From: Desulfoglaeba alkanexedens ALDC
GTDB taxonomy: Bacteria > Desulfobacterota > Syntrophobacteria > Syntrophobacterales > DSM-9756
DNA length: 64,000 bases
NCBI RefSeq assembly: GCF_005377625.1
Contig: NZ_CP040098.1
Coordinates: forward strand, 2,039,501-2,103,500
Direction of reading: 5' to 3'
A program made the translations under genes and the position numbers. Positions 17,044 through 26,432 of this stretch are shown one piece after another. The number at the start of each line of letters is the position of its first letter. Positions within the stretch are counted from its first letter, which is position 1. A model generated the notes under the pieces. It saw only the letters and a program-made list of their open reading frames with translations. It was not told where the DNA came from and made no database searches.

Positions 17044-19263
17044 TTAACCGTCTCTTCGCGGAGCCAGCACATCTCGGGGTCTGCTTCCGTCGGACGGTCC
17101 GACGATGCCCTGCTGTTCCATGATTTCGATCATTCGGGCCGCCCGGTTGTAGCCCACCCGGAGCCGCCGCTGGATCATGGAAATGGAGGCCTGGCGGCTT
17201 TCGATCACCAGCCGGACGGCTTCGTCGTAACGTTCGTCCATTTCGTCGTCGTCGATGTCGTTGGCGCCGTCCCGTTCGTGGAAATCCACCCGTTCGCCCA
17301 GGGGGTCTTCCACCGGTTCCTGGGAACGCCAGAACTGGGTGAGGCGCTGAACTTCCTGGTCGGAAACGAAGGCGCCCTGGATGCGCTGAAGTTTGGCGGT
17401 ACCGGGAGGCAGAAAGAGCATGTCGCCCGAACCCAGGAGGGCTTCCGCGCCGTTGGAGTCCAGGATGGTTCGGGAGTCGATTTTCGAAGATACCTGGAAG
17501 GAAATCCGCGTGGAGATGTTCGCCTTGATGATGCCGGTCAGCACGTCCACGGAAGGCCGCTGAGTGGCCAGGATGAGATGGATTCCGGCCGCCCGTGCCA
17601 TCTGCGCCAGTCGCGTGATGTATTCTTCCACTTCGCGGGAGGCCACCATCATGAGGTCCGCCAGTTCGTCGATAATGATGACGATGTAGGGCAGGTGGTG
17701 GTGATCGAGCGGCTCGCCGTTCAGGACCGCCTCTTCGGGACGGGGTTCCTGCCTGTGATGTTCGCGGGCCAGGGCCTTGTTGTAGGCTTCGATGTTCCGC
17801 ATGTTCCTGTCGGCCAGCAGCCTGTAACGAAGTTCCATCTCTTGGACGGCCCAGCGCAGCGCGCGGGTGGCCATCTTGGGTTCGGTCACCACCGGGTGCA
17901 GCAGGTGCGGGATCTGCTCGTAGCTGCTCAGTTCAATGCGCTTGGGATCGATCAGGAGCAGGCGCAGTTCTTCGGGCGTATTCCGAAACAGAAGACTGCC
18001 GAGAATCGCGTTGATGCACACGCTCTTTCCGGTCCCCGTGGCGCCCGCGATCAACAGGTGGGGCATCTTGGCCATGTTGGTCACCACGGGTTGGCCGGTG
18101 ATGTCTTTGCCCAAAGCGATGGTCAGCGGGCCGGTGGACGAAAGGAAGGTCTTCGATTCCAGAACGGAGCGGAGCGATACGGTCGCCCGCTCCGCGTTGG
18201 GGATTTCGATCCCGATGGCGGCCTTTCCCGGAATGGGTGCGACCACCCGGATGCTGACGGCCCGGAGCGCCATGGAAAGGTCGTCGGCGAGTCCCACGAT
18301 CCGGCTGATCTTGATGCCCGGGGCAGGTGCATACTCGTACATGGTGATCACGGGGCCGGGCGCAATCCCGATCACCTTGCCCTGAACGCCGAAGTCCTGC
18401 AATTTCTCCTCGAGAATTCGAGCGTTTTCTTCCAGCACCTTCGGGTCGGGCCGGGCGTTTTCGTTTTCGTACGCGTCCATGATGTTGAGCGCCGGCAGAA
18501 CATACCGCGCGGAGGCCGCGTTCAGCTGGATCTCCGGAAGCTGCTGCCGAGCTTCCGGGAGAGCCTTCGGTTCGTCGTCTCCGGGTCTGGGTCTCCGGTT
18601 GCCGGTAAGCCTTTCGGGTTTGGCCGGCGGCCGGCTGGATCCCGCCTTAAGCTTGTCTTTCGGGCCGGACGGCTCGCCGAAAGATCGGAAAAAGGGCATT
18701 GGGACGGCCGAAAGCTTCACCAGGACAAGAGCCGCCAAGGACCGGATCGCCCGGGATGTCTGTTTGACCGAAAACGGCGTCGCGAGCACCAGGGAAATGA
18801 GAAACAGTCCCGTGAGGAGCACGTGGCTGCCCAAAACGCTGATTTCCCGCTGCAGCCAGCGGGAAATCAGCAGTCCGACCTGACCCCCGGTGAGGAATTC
18901 CTGCCCCAAGAGGTGCATCTTTTCCTGGTGAAGGGCCGCAAGCGCGACGCTGCTCAAAACCAGGAGCACCATTCCGAGGACCTGAATGCGACCGTACGGC
19001 AAAGGCGTGGTGCCTCTCAGCAAGCTGTAGCTCACCCAGGCCCCCAGAACCGGGAGAGCGTAGGCCCCGGCGCCCAGGAAAAAGAGGAGCAGCCAGGCAA
19101 GGTTCGCTCCGAAGGCCCCCACCCAGTTTCCGGGCCGGGCCTCGGACGCCGAAGCGTTGAAAAAGGTGAGGTCCGACTGCCGGTACGACAGGAGGCTGCA
19201 AAGCACCAAAACGGTGAGGGTCAGGATGCACAGCCCCCAGATTTCATGCTTCTTTTTCTCCAC
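17044..19263 (-). CDS. ftsK: DNA translocase FtsK/SpoIIIE
   Basis: Septum-anchored DNA pump that moves chromosome ends through the closing septum and activates XerCD at dif, 739 aa. Four N-terminal TM helices (from WGLCILTLTVLVLCSLLS) are followed by a short linker, not the long E. coli linker. The motor has Walker A GATGTGKSV (~ residue 405) and Walker B YIVIIIDELADLMM (~525). The C-terminal gamma winged helix, YDEAVRLVIESRQASISMIQ... VGYNRAARMIE, reads KOPS. It is 15 bp downstream of rnj. Confidence 0.95.
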   Translation of the reverse strand: MEKKKHEIWGLCILTLTVLVLCSLLSYRQSDLTFFNASASEARPGNWVGAFGANLAWLLLFFLGAGAYALPVLGAWVSYSLLRGTTPLPYGRIQVLGMVLLVLSSVALAALHQEKMHLLGQEFLTGGQVGLLISRWLQREISVLGSHVLLTGLFLISLVLATPFSVKQTSRAIRSLAALVLVKLSAVPMPFFRSFGEPSGPKDKLKAGSSRPPAKPERLTGNRRPRPGDDEPKALPEARQQLPEIQLNAASARYVLPALNIMDAYENENARPDPKVLEENARILEEKLQDFGVQGKVIGIAPGPVITMYEYAPAPGIKISRIVGLADDLSMALRAVSIRVVAPIPGKAAIGIEIPNAERATVSLRSVLESKTFLSSTGPLTIALGKDITGQPVVTNMAKMPHLLIAGATGTGKSVCINAILGSLLFRNTPEELRLLLIDPKRIELSSYEQIPHLLHPVVTEPKMATRALRWAVQEMELRYRLLADRNMRNIEAYNKALAREHHRQEPRPEEAVLNGEPLDHHHLPYIVIIIDELADLMMVASREVEEYITRLAQMARAAGIHLILATQRPSVDVLTGIIKANISTRISFQVSSKIDSRTILDSNGAEALLGSGDMLFLPPGTAKLQRIQGAFVSDQEVQRLTQFWRSQEPVEDPLGERVDFHERDGANDIDDDEMDERYDEAVRLVIESRQASISMIQRRLRVGYNRAARMIEIMEQQGIVGPSDGSRPRDVLAPRRDG

Positions 19264-19278
19264 CGACTGAGTATCTCC

Positions 19279-20943
19279 TCAGATCTCGACCACGATGGGA
19301 TAGATGAACGGGCGCCGTTCCAGCACCCGCTGAAAGAACCGCTTGAGCTCTCTGCGGATTTCCATCTGGAAATCGGCGCAGTCCCACACCGCGCTGTCGG
19401 AAATAAAGCGATCCAACACTTCCAGGACTACGCACTTGGCGCCGTCCAGGATCTCGGGCTTCGTTTCTTCGAGGATGAAGCCGCGGCTGATCAGGTCGGG
19501 GCCGTTCAGGATTTCCAGGGTTTCCTTGCTCAGGACCAGCGAGGCGATCACCATTCCGTCTTCGGAAAGGTGACGGCGATCCCGAAGCACTAAGTCCCCC
19601 ACATCCCCCACTCCTTTACCGTCCACGAAGACGCGGCCCGCTTCCACGCCCTTTTCGACCACGGTACCTTCCGGCATAAAATGGATTATATTTCCGTTCT
19701 CCGCAACCACGCAACGTTCCGGGGGTATCCCCGTCGCGGCGGCCAATTGGCGGTGTTTCACCAGGTGGCGAAATTCTCCATGGATCGGAATGAAGTACTT
19801 CGGCTTCACCAGATTGATGAGAAGTTTCAGCTCCTCTCGGTAGGCATGGCCCGAGACATGGATGTCTTTGACCTGTTCGTGGATCACCTCCGCCCCCTGG
19901 CGGTAAAGATTGTTGATGATGTTGTGAATGGCCCGTTCGTTTCCCGGGATGAACTTGGAAGAAAGAATGATCGTATCGCCGGGCTGGACCTTGAGCTTGC
20001 GGTGGACGTTGAACGCCATCCGAGTGAGGGCGCTGAAGGGTTCCCCCTGGGTTCCGGTGGTGAGCATGAGCACCTGGGAATCGGGCAGTTTCTGTATATC
20101 GGGCAGGAAGATTTCTTCGTCGGGATCGAAGTCGATGTAGCCCAGTTCCCGGGCGATCCGGATATTCGCCACCATGGACTTGCCGTTGAGAAAAACCTTG
20201 CGGTCGAATTCTCGGGCTATGTCCACCACTTGCTGAATCCGGTGGATGTTGCTCGCGAAGACCGCGACGACGATGCGCCCGGGACATTCTCTGAAGATCT
20301 CCCGAAGCGTGCGCCCGATCTCCCTTTCGGACAGCGTATAGCCTTCCCGTTCCACATTAGTGGAATCGGAAAGCAGGGCGAGCACTCCTTCTTCACCGTA
20401 GGCAGCAAAACGAGCCAAGTCGCATCGACGGCCGTCTATGGGCGTGTTGTCGATTTTGAAGTCCCCCGAATGGACGAGCACGCCCGCCGGCGTGCGGATC
20501 GCCAAGCCCACACCGTCCGGAATGCTGTGACAGACCTGGATGAATTCGATCTCAAAGGGCTCGATCCGGATCGTTTCCCGAGGCAGGACCCGGACCAACC
20601 GGGACCACTGCAGCAGGTTGTGTTCCCGCAGCTTTTCGGAGATGAGCGCCAGGGTGAGCGGCGTGGCATATACGGGAACCTGGAACTCCCTGAGAAAAAA
20701 GGGGATGGCTCCGATGTGGTCCTCATGGCCGTGGGTGACGATCAGCGCCTGAATCCGGTCGCGGTTTTCCCGGAGATAGGTGAAGTCGGGAATCACGATG
20801 TCGATCCCCAGCATGTCTTCCTCTGGAAACATGAGCCCCGCATCCACGATGATCAGCGTCTCGCCGTACTCGACGACCATCATGTTGAGCCCGATTTCGC
20901 CGAGCCCTCCCAGCGGTATGATTTTAAGATGCGGTGAATTCAT
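19279..20943 (-). CDS. rnj: Ribonuclease J
   Basis: Metallo-beta-lactamase/beta-CASP nuclease with 5'-3' exo- and endonuclease activity on RNA, 554 aa. The Zn motif VTHGHEDHIGA (~residue 73), VHSGDFKIDNTP, LLSDSTNVEREGYT and the beta-CASP segment GTQGEPFSALTRMA are clear, as is HVSGHAYREELKLL (His motif). The C-terminal domain ends in a typical VRRELKRFF-like helix. Together with RNase G at 2.3 kb it suggests a mixed J/G RNA decay system without RNase E in this window. It is first in an apparent operon with ftsK, lolA and nadA. Confidence 0.95.
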   Translation of the reverse strand: MNSPHLKIIPLGGLGEIGLNMMVVEYGETLIIVDAGLMFPEEDMLGIDIVIPDFTYLRENRDRIQALIVTHGHEDHIGAIPFFLREFQVPVYATPLTLALISEKLREHNLLQWSRLVRVLPRETIRIEPFEIEFIQVCHSIPDGVGLAIRTPAGVLVHSGDFKIDNTPIDGRRCDLARFAAYGEEGVLALLSDSTNVEREGYTLSEREIGRTLREIFRECPGRIVVAVFASNIHRIQQVVDIAREFDRKVFLNGKSMVANIRIARELGYIDFDPDEEIFLPDIQKLPDSQVLMLTTGTQGEPFSALTRMAFNVHRKLKVQPGDTIILSSKFIPGNERAIHNIINNLYRQGAEVIHEQVKDIHVSGHAYREELKLLINLVKPKYFIPIHGEFRHLVKHRQLAAATGIPPERCVVAENGNIIHFMPEGTVVEKGVEAGRVFVDGKGVGDVGDLVLRDRRHLSEDGMVIASLVLSKETLEILNGPDLISRGFILEETKPEILDGAKCVVLEVLDRFISDSAVWDCADFQMEIRRELKRFFQRVLERRPFIYPIVVEI

Positions 20944-21015
20944 ATTGATCGCGATACGGCTCCTGTTCCGTTTTGCGTTGATTTCTTACCGGCGCCGGCT
21001 GCGGCGGGCCGGAGT

Positions 21016-21765
21016 TTACAGCCCTCTGTCCCGTGTCGTCGAGCCGCCCCCTTCCTCTTTCAGCAGATGCATCCGGATGGCTTCACGCAGCCTTTCCATC
21101 AGCAGGTCCCGGTCTTTCACCGTCAGCTGCCTCGTGGGGATCGGTTTCCCGATGGTCATCCGGATGGTCCCCGGCCGGATCATGATGGTTCCCTTTTTCG
21201 GGAGAATCTTGTGCGAACCGCTGATGCTGATGGGAAGGATGGGCTGCTGCGAGCGAATGGCTAGTAGAATGCCGCCCTTCTTGAAGTTCTGCAGCACACC
21301 GTCCAGACTCCGCGTTCCTTCCGGAAAAATCACGATGGACGTCCCCCGGCGCACCTGCTCGGCGGCCGTGGCCAGACTCTCGAGGGCCTTGCGCCGGTCC
21401 GCCCGGTCTATGGGAATGTAGCCGATGGATCGCATAGCGTGGCCGAACAGCGGAATCCGAAACAGCTCTTCCTTGGCCAGCCACCGGAACTGCACCGGGA
21501 TCTTACCGAGAATGGCGAAAATGTCGAACCATCCCTGGTGATTGGCGGCCAGAATATAGGTGGTGCCGGGTTCGATGTTTTCCACGCCCTGGAGCTGAAC
21601 CTTGACCCCAGCGGCCCAAAGGTTCAAGTTGCCCCAGAGTCGTCCGCACAGATGCGCCCAGTCTTGGCGCCGTGTGAGCAGGACGATGACGATGGCCGCG
21701 ACTCCCAGGATCACTGTGGAGACCAGCAGCATCAGGTAAAAGGTTGCGGTTCGGACCGCCCTCAT
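21016..21765 (-). CDS. plsC: 1-acyl-sn-glycerol-3-phosphate acyltransferase
   Basis: Inner-membrane acyltransferase making phosphatidate, 249 aa. The catalytic HX4D box is ANHQGWFDIF, and the acceptor-binding FPEGTRSLDG is present, followed by GGILLAIRSQQPILPISISG. One N-terminal TM helix (FYLMLLVSTVILGVAAIVIVL). ATG 21765 is chosen over the TTG five codons upstream because AAAGAGA precedes it. It lies 72 bp upstream of rnj on the same strand. Confidence 0.92.
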   Translation of the reverse strand: MRAVRTATFYLMLLVSTVILGVAAIVIVLLTRRQDWAHLCGRLWGNLNLWAAGVKVQLQGVENIEPGTTYILAANHQGWFDIFAILGKIPVQFRWLAKEELFRIPLFGHAMRSIGYIPIDRADRRKALESLATAAEQVRRGTSIVIFPEGTRSLDGVLQNFKKGGILLAIRSQQPILPISISGSHKILPKKGTIMIRPGTIRMTIGKPIPTRQLTVKDRDLLMERLREAIRMHLLKEEGGGSTTRDRGL

Positions 21766-22014
21766 GGACGTCTCTTTCAATTGGGATCGATATAGAAAAC
21801 AAATACTTGCAGCTTTCCAGCCGCGCTAGAGTGTAATCGCTTTGCGGGGCGGAGTCAACTTTTGCGCGAAAAACGAGCCCCTTGTCATCCGACTTGATGG
21901 TGGCCGGAAGTCTGTGCTAAAGTGCGAAAAATTTTCATATGTTGGTAAGAACGCCGGCCGGTGCGAAGGTGACGCCGGCGGCCCGCTTGTACCCTGGGGC
22001 AGGAGGGGAAGCGC

Positions 22015-22491
22015 ATGGCAGGAACGGTCAACAAGGTCATTCTCATCGGACGCCTGGGTTCGGATCCCAATCTTCGTTACACTACCGGCGGAACGGCGGT
22101 GGTGCAGCTCAGCGTCGCCACCAACGATAGGGTGCCGGCGGGCGAAGGCAATTGGGAGGAAAAAACGGAGTGGCACCGGGTGGTGGTGTTCGGAAAAAAC
22201 GCGGAAAACTGTGCCAACTATCTGGCCAAGGGACGGCTGGTCTACGTGGAGGGACGACTTCAGACGCGCCAGTGGGAAGACAACCAGGGGGTCCGCCGCT
22301 ACACCACGGAAATAGTGGCCCGCGAGGTGGGTTTCCTGGGCGGCGCCGGTGACTCCGCGGGAAGCGGTGCGGCGAAGGCTCCGCAGGGTCCCCCGAAGAG
22401 CGCCACCGGTCAACGCAGCGCCGCCCCTCAACAGAGCCCCGAAGAGCTCCCGGAAATGTCGGGTCCTCCGGATGACGACATCCCCTTTTGA
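22015..22491 (+). CDS. ssb: Single-stranded DNA-binding protein
   Basis: Tetrameric OB-fold protein protecting ssDNA in replication and repair, 158 aa. The N-terminal OB fold has NKVILIGRLGSDPNLRYT, TEWHRVVVFGK and LVYVEGRLQTRQWEDNQG. A Pro/Ser/Gly-rich linker follows, and the acidic partner-binding tip DDDIPF is at the C-terminus. The ATG follows AGGAGGGGAAGCGC. It is divergent from plsC, with about 250 bp between them that should hold both promoters. Confidence 0.96.
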   Translation: MAGTVNKVILIGRLGSDPNLRYTTGGTAVVQLSVATNDRVPAGEGNWEEKTEWHRVVVFGKNAENCANYLAKGRLVYVEGRLQTRQWEDNQGVRRYTTEIVAREVGFLGGAGDSAGSGAAKAPQGPPKSATGQRSAAPQQSPEELPEMSGPPDDDIPF

Positions 22492-22593
22492 CCGGTCTGT
22501 GTCCGCAAACGAAAGGTTCCGGCCCGAAAACCGCCGGCGCCCAGCGCCGACATTCGGGTCGATCCAAAGGGCCCGGTTTCCTGTTCGTTGAAG

Positions 22594-22623
22594 CAGAAAA
22601 GCCTCTCGACTTCGGAGAGGCCC
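22594..22623 (-). terminator. Rho-independent terminator after tatA (minus strand)
   Basis: On the minus strand, a GCCTCTCC / GAGAGGC stem around a GAAGTC-type loop is followed by TTTTCTGCTTC. It lies 44 bp past the tatA stop. The plus-strand reading could also stop ssb transcripts, with a weaker C/T tail. Confidence 0.65.
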
Positions 22624-22666
22624 TTCTGGGTTCGAAGCGGCGCAGCGACGGCTGCGGCCGAAAGAT

Positions 22667-22888
22667 TCAGGTCTTGCCCTTTTCGCTTTCGGAGTTCTTG
22701 GCCTCCAACTGCTCGACCGCCTGCGCCTTCTTTTCCGGTAGTTCCGGTTCCTCGGTGGTGGCCTTCTTGAAGTTTCGTATCCCCTTGCCCAGGCCGGCTC
22801 CGATCTCCGGGAGCTTTCCGGCTCCGAAAATGATGAGCACAATGACCAAGATCACCAGCAATTCAGGCATTCCGATTCCACCGATCAT
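22667..22888 (-). CDS. tatA: Sec-independent translocase subunit TatA/E
   Basis: Single-TM pore component for export of folded twin-arginine proteins, 73 aa. The N-terminal helix [20 protein letters not shown] with the [10 protein letters not shown] hinge, followed by the amphipathic helix [14 protein letters not shown] and a charged tail, is diagnostic. It lies 25 bp downstream of a conserved Cys-rich hypothetical gene. Tat export is needed for many periplasmic Fe-S and molybdenum enzymes of sulfate reducers. Confidence 0.95.
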   Translation of the reverse strand: MIGGIGMPELLVILVIVLIIFGAGKLPEIGAGLGKGIRNFKKATTEEPELPEKKAQAVEQLEAKNSESEKGKT

Positions 22889-22913
22889 GTGATGGCTCCT
22901 TTTTGTTCCGGTC

Positions 22914-23318
22914 CTATTGGCCGAGCAATGCTTCGACTTCCTGAACGAGCTGGAGGAATTCCTTGGAGCGTCGATAGTCGTCGAGGCTTTTCTGGTGTTC
23001 CAGCCAGCTTTCCCAAACCCTCATCCAAAGGTCATTGTGCCAGTAGTACTTCGGATGAGCCGTCTTGCCTTCCACGCGGGCCCGGTATTCTTCATATTCT
23101 TCCCGGCAATTGCTGCAGAACAAATACGGGCCGGCGTACGTCCCCGTTTGCCCGCGGTCCTGGGTGTCGAGCTGTGCACCGCATTTGGCGCACTTGAACA
23201 TGCACCGGGTGCACTGGAAGATCTTGCGAAGCGCCTCGATCTTTCGCTGTCGCTCCGTGGTGTCGCGTTCGGACTTGAGGTCCAGGGAACGCTTCCCGAA
23301 TTCGATGATATCGGCCAT
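22914..23318 (-). CDS. Hypothetical protein with Cys zinc-ribbon motifs
   Basis: I do not recognise this 134-aa protein by name. A helical N-terminus ([14 protein letters not shown]) precedes [12 protein letters not shown], and [11 protein letters not shown] follows about 25 residues later, giving a plausible zinc or Fe-S site. The C-terminal half is helical and rich in Trp/Tyr ([18 protein letters not shown]). It is immediately upstream of tatA and 108 bp downstream of hemA on the same strand. No signal peptide, so it is probably cytoplasmic. Confidence 0.75.
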   Translation of the reverse strand: MADIIEFGKRSLDLKSERDTTERQRKIEALRKIFQCTRCMFKCAKCGAQLDTQDRGQTGTYAGPYLFCSNCREEYEEYRARVEGKTAHPKYYWHNDLWMRVWESWLEHQKSLDDYRRSKEFLQLVQEVEALLGQ

Positions 23319-23426
23319 GGGTTGCTCGCAGTTTTACTATAGGATTCAGTAAGTTAGTATCCAGTAACATGTGATCCCGGCGGAGTCAAGTGAAGAAGCG
23401 ATGCCGGGCGGAACCCCCTTCGGGTC

Positions 23427-24734
23427 TCAGAGGAGTTCCTGCGAAGGCTCAGCCACATCGGAACCGTTTCCATCGGAAAGGTTGAACAGCTGCTGCGTGA
23501 AATCCACGTACAGCTTTTTGCTCTCCCTGTGCGATTTCTTTTTCAGAAAGAGGATCGGGTCATGAAGAAGCTTTCGGACGATGGCTTCGGTCAGCACGGT
23601 CACGGCTTCACGCTGACGATCGTCCAGGTCTTCCAAGTGGGCGAACGTCTTTCGCAGTTCGGCCTCGCGAATGGTTTCCGCCTTCCTCCGGAGCGCGATG
23701 ATGGTCGGAACCACTTCCAGCGTTTGAAACCACCGCTGAAAGCTGACCGTTTCCATATCGATGATGTGTTCGGCCTTTTCCGCTTCTTTCAAGCGTTCGC
23801 CGCGATTCAGGTCCACGATGCCCTGAAGGTCGTCGATGTCATAGAGATAGACGTTGTCCAGTTCGTTGATCCTGGGGTCGATGTCTCGGGGGACCGCGAT
23901 GTCGATGAGAAAGAGAGGCCGGTTCCGTCGTTCTCTCATTCTCGGGCGAACGTCCTGCAGGTTGAGGATGGTTTCGGGTGAACCCGTGGACGAGAGCACG
24001 ATGTCCACTTCCTTGAGATTATCAGCGACTTGAGAGAACGGGATGGTCCCGGCGTTGAAGCGGCGGGCCAGTTCCATGGCTCGTTCAAGGGTGCGGTTGG
24101 CGACCTTGATGCGCCGCACTCCCTGAGCCAGGAAATGTTCGGCGGCCAGTTCGGCCATTTCGCCCGCGCCGATGAGGAGCACGCTTTTTCCTTCGAGAGT
24201 TCCAAAAATCTTCCGCGCGAGTTCCACGGCCGCGTAACTGATGGAAACCGCGTAGGCTCCGATGAGGGTTTCCGAGCGGACCCGCTTGGCCACCGAAAAG
24301 GACTTGTGAAGGAGTCGGTTGAGGACCACGCCCACGGAGCGGTGGACCGTGGCTTCGCGGTAGGCCGATTTGATCTGGCCGAGGATCTGCGGCTCCCCTA
24401 CCACCATGGAATCCAGGCTCGAAGCCACCCGAAAAAGGTGCCGGACGGCCTCCATGTCTTGAAAAACATAGAGATGGGGTTCGACGTCCAGGAGCGGCTG
24501 ACCGAGGTGCGCGTTCAGGAGTCCTCGAACTTCCTGGATCGCCCCTTCAGGCCGGACGCTCGTGAAAAGAAACTCCACGCGGTTACAGGTGGACAGAAAA
24601 AAGATTTCATCCACATGCCGGAGCCGGGTGCGAAAGGCCACAGGGTTCGATCTCTGGGCGCAGGCGGCGGTCAGCCGCTCGCGCACTTCAACCGGTGCTG
24701 TCTTGTGATTCATGCCCATCAAAACGATATGCAT
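23427..24734 (-). CDS. hemA: Glutamyl-tRNA reductase
   Basis: NADPH-dependent reduction of Glu-tRNA(Glu) to glutamate-1-semialdehyde, the committed step of the C5 heme pathway; its product feeds HemL (6.9 kb). 435 aa. It shows LMGMNHKTAPVEVRERL, the nucleophile Cys in FLSTCNRVEFLF (~48), VVGEPQILGQIKSAY, the Rossmann VLLIGAGEMAELAAEHFL and the C-terminal dimerisation helices. ATG 24734 is preferred over GTG 24743, since AGGTGAG is well placed for it; the GTG immediately follows the ccsA stop. Translation is probably coupled. Confidence 0.95.
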   Translation of the reverse strand: MHIVLMGMNHKTAPVEVRERLTAACAQRSNPVAFRTRLRHVDEIFFLSTCNRVEFLFTSVRPEGAIQEVRGLLNAHLGQPLLDVEPHLYVFQDMEAVRHLFRVASSLDSMVVGEPQILGQIKSAYREATVHRSVGVVLNRLLHKSFSVAKRVRSETLIGAYAVSISYAAVELARKIFGTLEGKSVLLIGAGEMAELAAEHFLAQGVRRIKVANRTLERAMELARRFNAGTIPFSQVADNLKEVDIVLSSTGSPETILNLQDVRPRMRERRNRPLFLIDIAVPRDIDPRINELDNVYLYDIDDLQGIVDLNRGERLKEAEKAEHIIDMETVSFQRWFQTLEVVPTIIALRRKAETIREAELRKTFAHLEDLDDRQREAVTVLTEAIVRKLLHDPILFLKKKSHRESKKLYVDFTQQLFNLSDGNGSDVAEPSQELL

Positions 24735-24743
24735 GGTCTTCAC

Positions 24744-25565
24744 TCACCTGATGAAAACAGTATGGTGGCCCTTGAAGACCAGATTAACGCCGAGGAACGT
24801 CACCAGCACGGCCGAGAAGCCGAAAATGGCCAGCCATGCCGCTTTGCGGCCGCGCCACCCTACCGCCAGCCGTTCGTGGAGCAGCACAGCGTAGATGCAC
24901 CACGTGATCAGCGCGAAGATCTCCTTGGGATCCCAGTTCCATGGGGACCGCCACACGGAGTTGGCATAGATGAAGCCGGTGACGAGCCCGGCCGTCATCA
25001 GCGGAAAGCCGGCAAGGAGGCAGAAACGCCCGATCCGGTCCAGGCGATCCAGCGACGGGAGGCGGCTGAAGAAAAGACCGAAACGCTTCTGCTTGATCTC
25101 CCGTTCCTGCAGGAGGTACATTACCGCTGTGCAGAAGGCCACGGCGAACAACGCGTTGGCGGAAAAGAGCGAGATCACGTGGATTGTCACCCAGGTGCTC
25201 CGCAAAATGGCGTTGGACGGCAGGATGGTCTCCGGGAGGATCCGGCTCGCCAGCATGAAGACAACCGCCAAAGGCGAGACAAAGGTCCCCAGGATGCGCA
25301 GGCCGATCCGCCCCTGGATAATCAGGTAGACCACCACCAGGAGCCAGGAGAAAAAGGAAAGCGCTTCCGAGCTTCCCGTGACGGCCAGGTGGCCCCGGTC
25401 CACGGAGCGCAACACGATCGCCCCGCCGTGAAGAACCGCTCCGGCCAGGAGAAAGGTCCAGGCCGTCCGGTGTACCCCGTCCTGTTCTCTGAATAGATAA
25501 ACCAGGTACCCGACGGTCCCCAGGGCATAACAGATCGTCGCCAGGATCAAGAAGATGCTTTCCAT
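24744..25565 (-). CDS. Cytochrome c assembly protein, CcsA/HemX family
   Basis: Polytopic membrane protein of 273 aa with about eight TM helices. The tryptophan-rich heme-handling segment appears as SVWRSPWNWDPKEIFALITW, a variant of WGxxWxWDxKE, with periplasmic His in WVTIHVISLFSANALFAVAF and GHHTVF. HemX-type members lie beside hemA and influence its level, while CcsA members act in System II heme attachment; sequence alone cannot separate the two. It overlaps the 3' end of sirC by 19 bases and abuts hemA. Confidence 0.88.
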   Translation of the reverse strand: MESIFLILATICYALGTVGYLVYLFREQDGVHRTAWTFLLAGAVLHGGAIVLRSVDRGHLAVTGSSEALSFFSWLLVVVYLIIQGRIGLRILGTFVSPLAVVFMLASRILPETILPSNAILRSTWVTIHVISLFSANALFAVAFCTAVMYLLQEREIKQKRFGLFFSRLPSLDRLDRIGRFCLLAGFPLMTAGLVTGFIYANSVWRSPWNWDPKEIFALITWCIYAVLLHERLAVGWRGRKAAWLAIFGFSAVLVTFLGVNLVFKGHHTVFIR

Positions 25566-26242
25566 GCCTCATCCCAAAGGGCGGCCGCTTCCTGGCGGCT
25601 CAAGTGGGGTCCGCAAACCTCGGCGGTTTTTTCCAGCGCCGTCTGAATGTCGTTTTGGCGGATCCAGCGCAGGAGCGGCAGATCCACCAGGGTCCTGAAA
25701 ATCATCTGGTTTTCCGCGGAATCGTTGCTGCGTGACTGAACGGCCTGTCGCACCAAGCCCAGGAAGCGGAGCAGGATCTCCCATTCCAGGCCGAACTGGC
25801 GTTCCAGGTCCCGGCGCACTTTTCGGGCGAGAGCGGGGCTCACCCCGGAGGTGCTTACGGCCACGGTGAGCGGTCCCCGCGAAAAGGAAGACGGGACAAT
25901 GAACGAGCCGCATTCCGGATCGGTGGCCATGTTGCACGGTACCGCCCTCTGCCGGGCGTCGCCGGCGATCCTGAGGTTGAGTGCCGGGTCGTTGGTTGCA
26001 GCGAAAGCGAGCATCACCCCTTCCAGGTGTTCCGGACTATAGGTCGATCCCACGTGGGAAATCGCCCCTCGATCCTTCATTTCCTCCAGCCAGGGCGTGA
26101 GCTCCCGGGAAACGATCCGAACGCGGGCACCGCTTTCGAGGAGACTTCGCACCTTGCGTTCCCCCACGCCGCCTCCACCCACCACAAGGCAGGTGCATCC
26201 GTCGAGGGAAAGGAAAATCGGGTAGCGGCGTTGCATTTCCAT
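25547..26242 (-). CDS. sirC: Precorrin-2 dehydrogenase/sirohydrochlorin ferrochelatase (Met8-type)
   Basis: NAD-dependent oxidation of precorrin-2 on the way to siroheme, the cofactor of dissimilatory sulfite reductase; 231 aa. The start RRYPIFLSLDGCTCLVVGGG with GGGVGERKVRSLLESGARV is the Met8/CysG N-terminal Rossmann fold, followed by AFAATNDPALNLRIAGDAR, the MATDPECGSFIVPSSFSRGP segment and STSGVSPALARKVRRDLE. No SUMT domain is fused. ATG 26242 is chosen (26236 also possible), as the longer frame runs into the ispB terminator and gene. Whether it also inserts iron is uncertain. Confidence 0.9.
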   Translation of the reverse strand: MEMQRRYPIFLSLDGCTCLVVGGGGVGERKVRSLLESGARVRIVSRELTPWLEEMKDRGAISHVGSTYSPEHLEGVMLAFAATNDPALNLRIAGDARQRAVPCNMATDPECGSFIVPSSFSRGPLTVAVSTSGVSPALARKVRRDLERQFGLEWEILLRFLGLVRQAVQSRSNDSAENQMIFRTLVDLPLLRWIRQNDIQTALEKTAEVCGPHLSRQEAAALWDEAWKASS

Positions 26243-26372
26243 GGGTATTGAACGAGGAGCCCCTTCGCTGCCGAGTGACCATTCGGTGCTGAACGCCCCT
26301 CTTCTACCACGTTCGAGTGTTCTGAAACAAGGTGTCCGAAAAGCGGCCCTCCGTTCCGACGGCAGCCCAAAA

Positions 26373-26400
26373 TGAAAAACCGGCCCGGTGAAGGCCGGCT
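26373..26400 (-). terminator. Rho-independent terminator after ispB (minus strand)
   Basis: Read on the minus strand, GCCGGCC-TTCACC-GGGCCGG is followed by TTTTTCATTTT. It lies 33 bp past the ispB stop and separates it from sirC, so sirC-ccsA-hemA probably has its own promoter in 26243-26370. Confidence 0.75.
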
Positions 26401-26432
26401 TCGAAGGGGGCGGCGCTCTGGGGGGCGTGCCC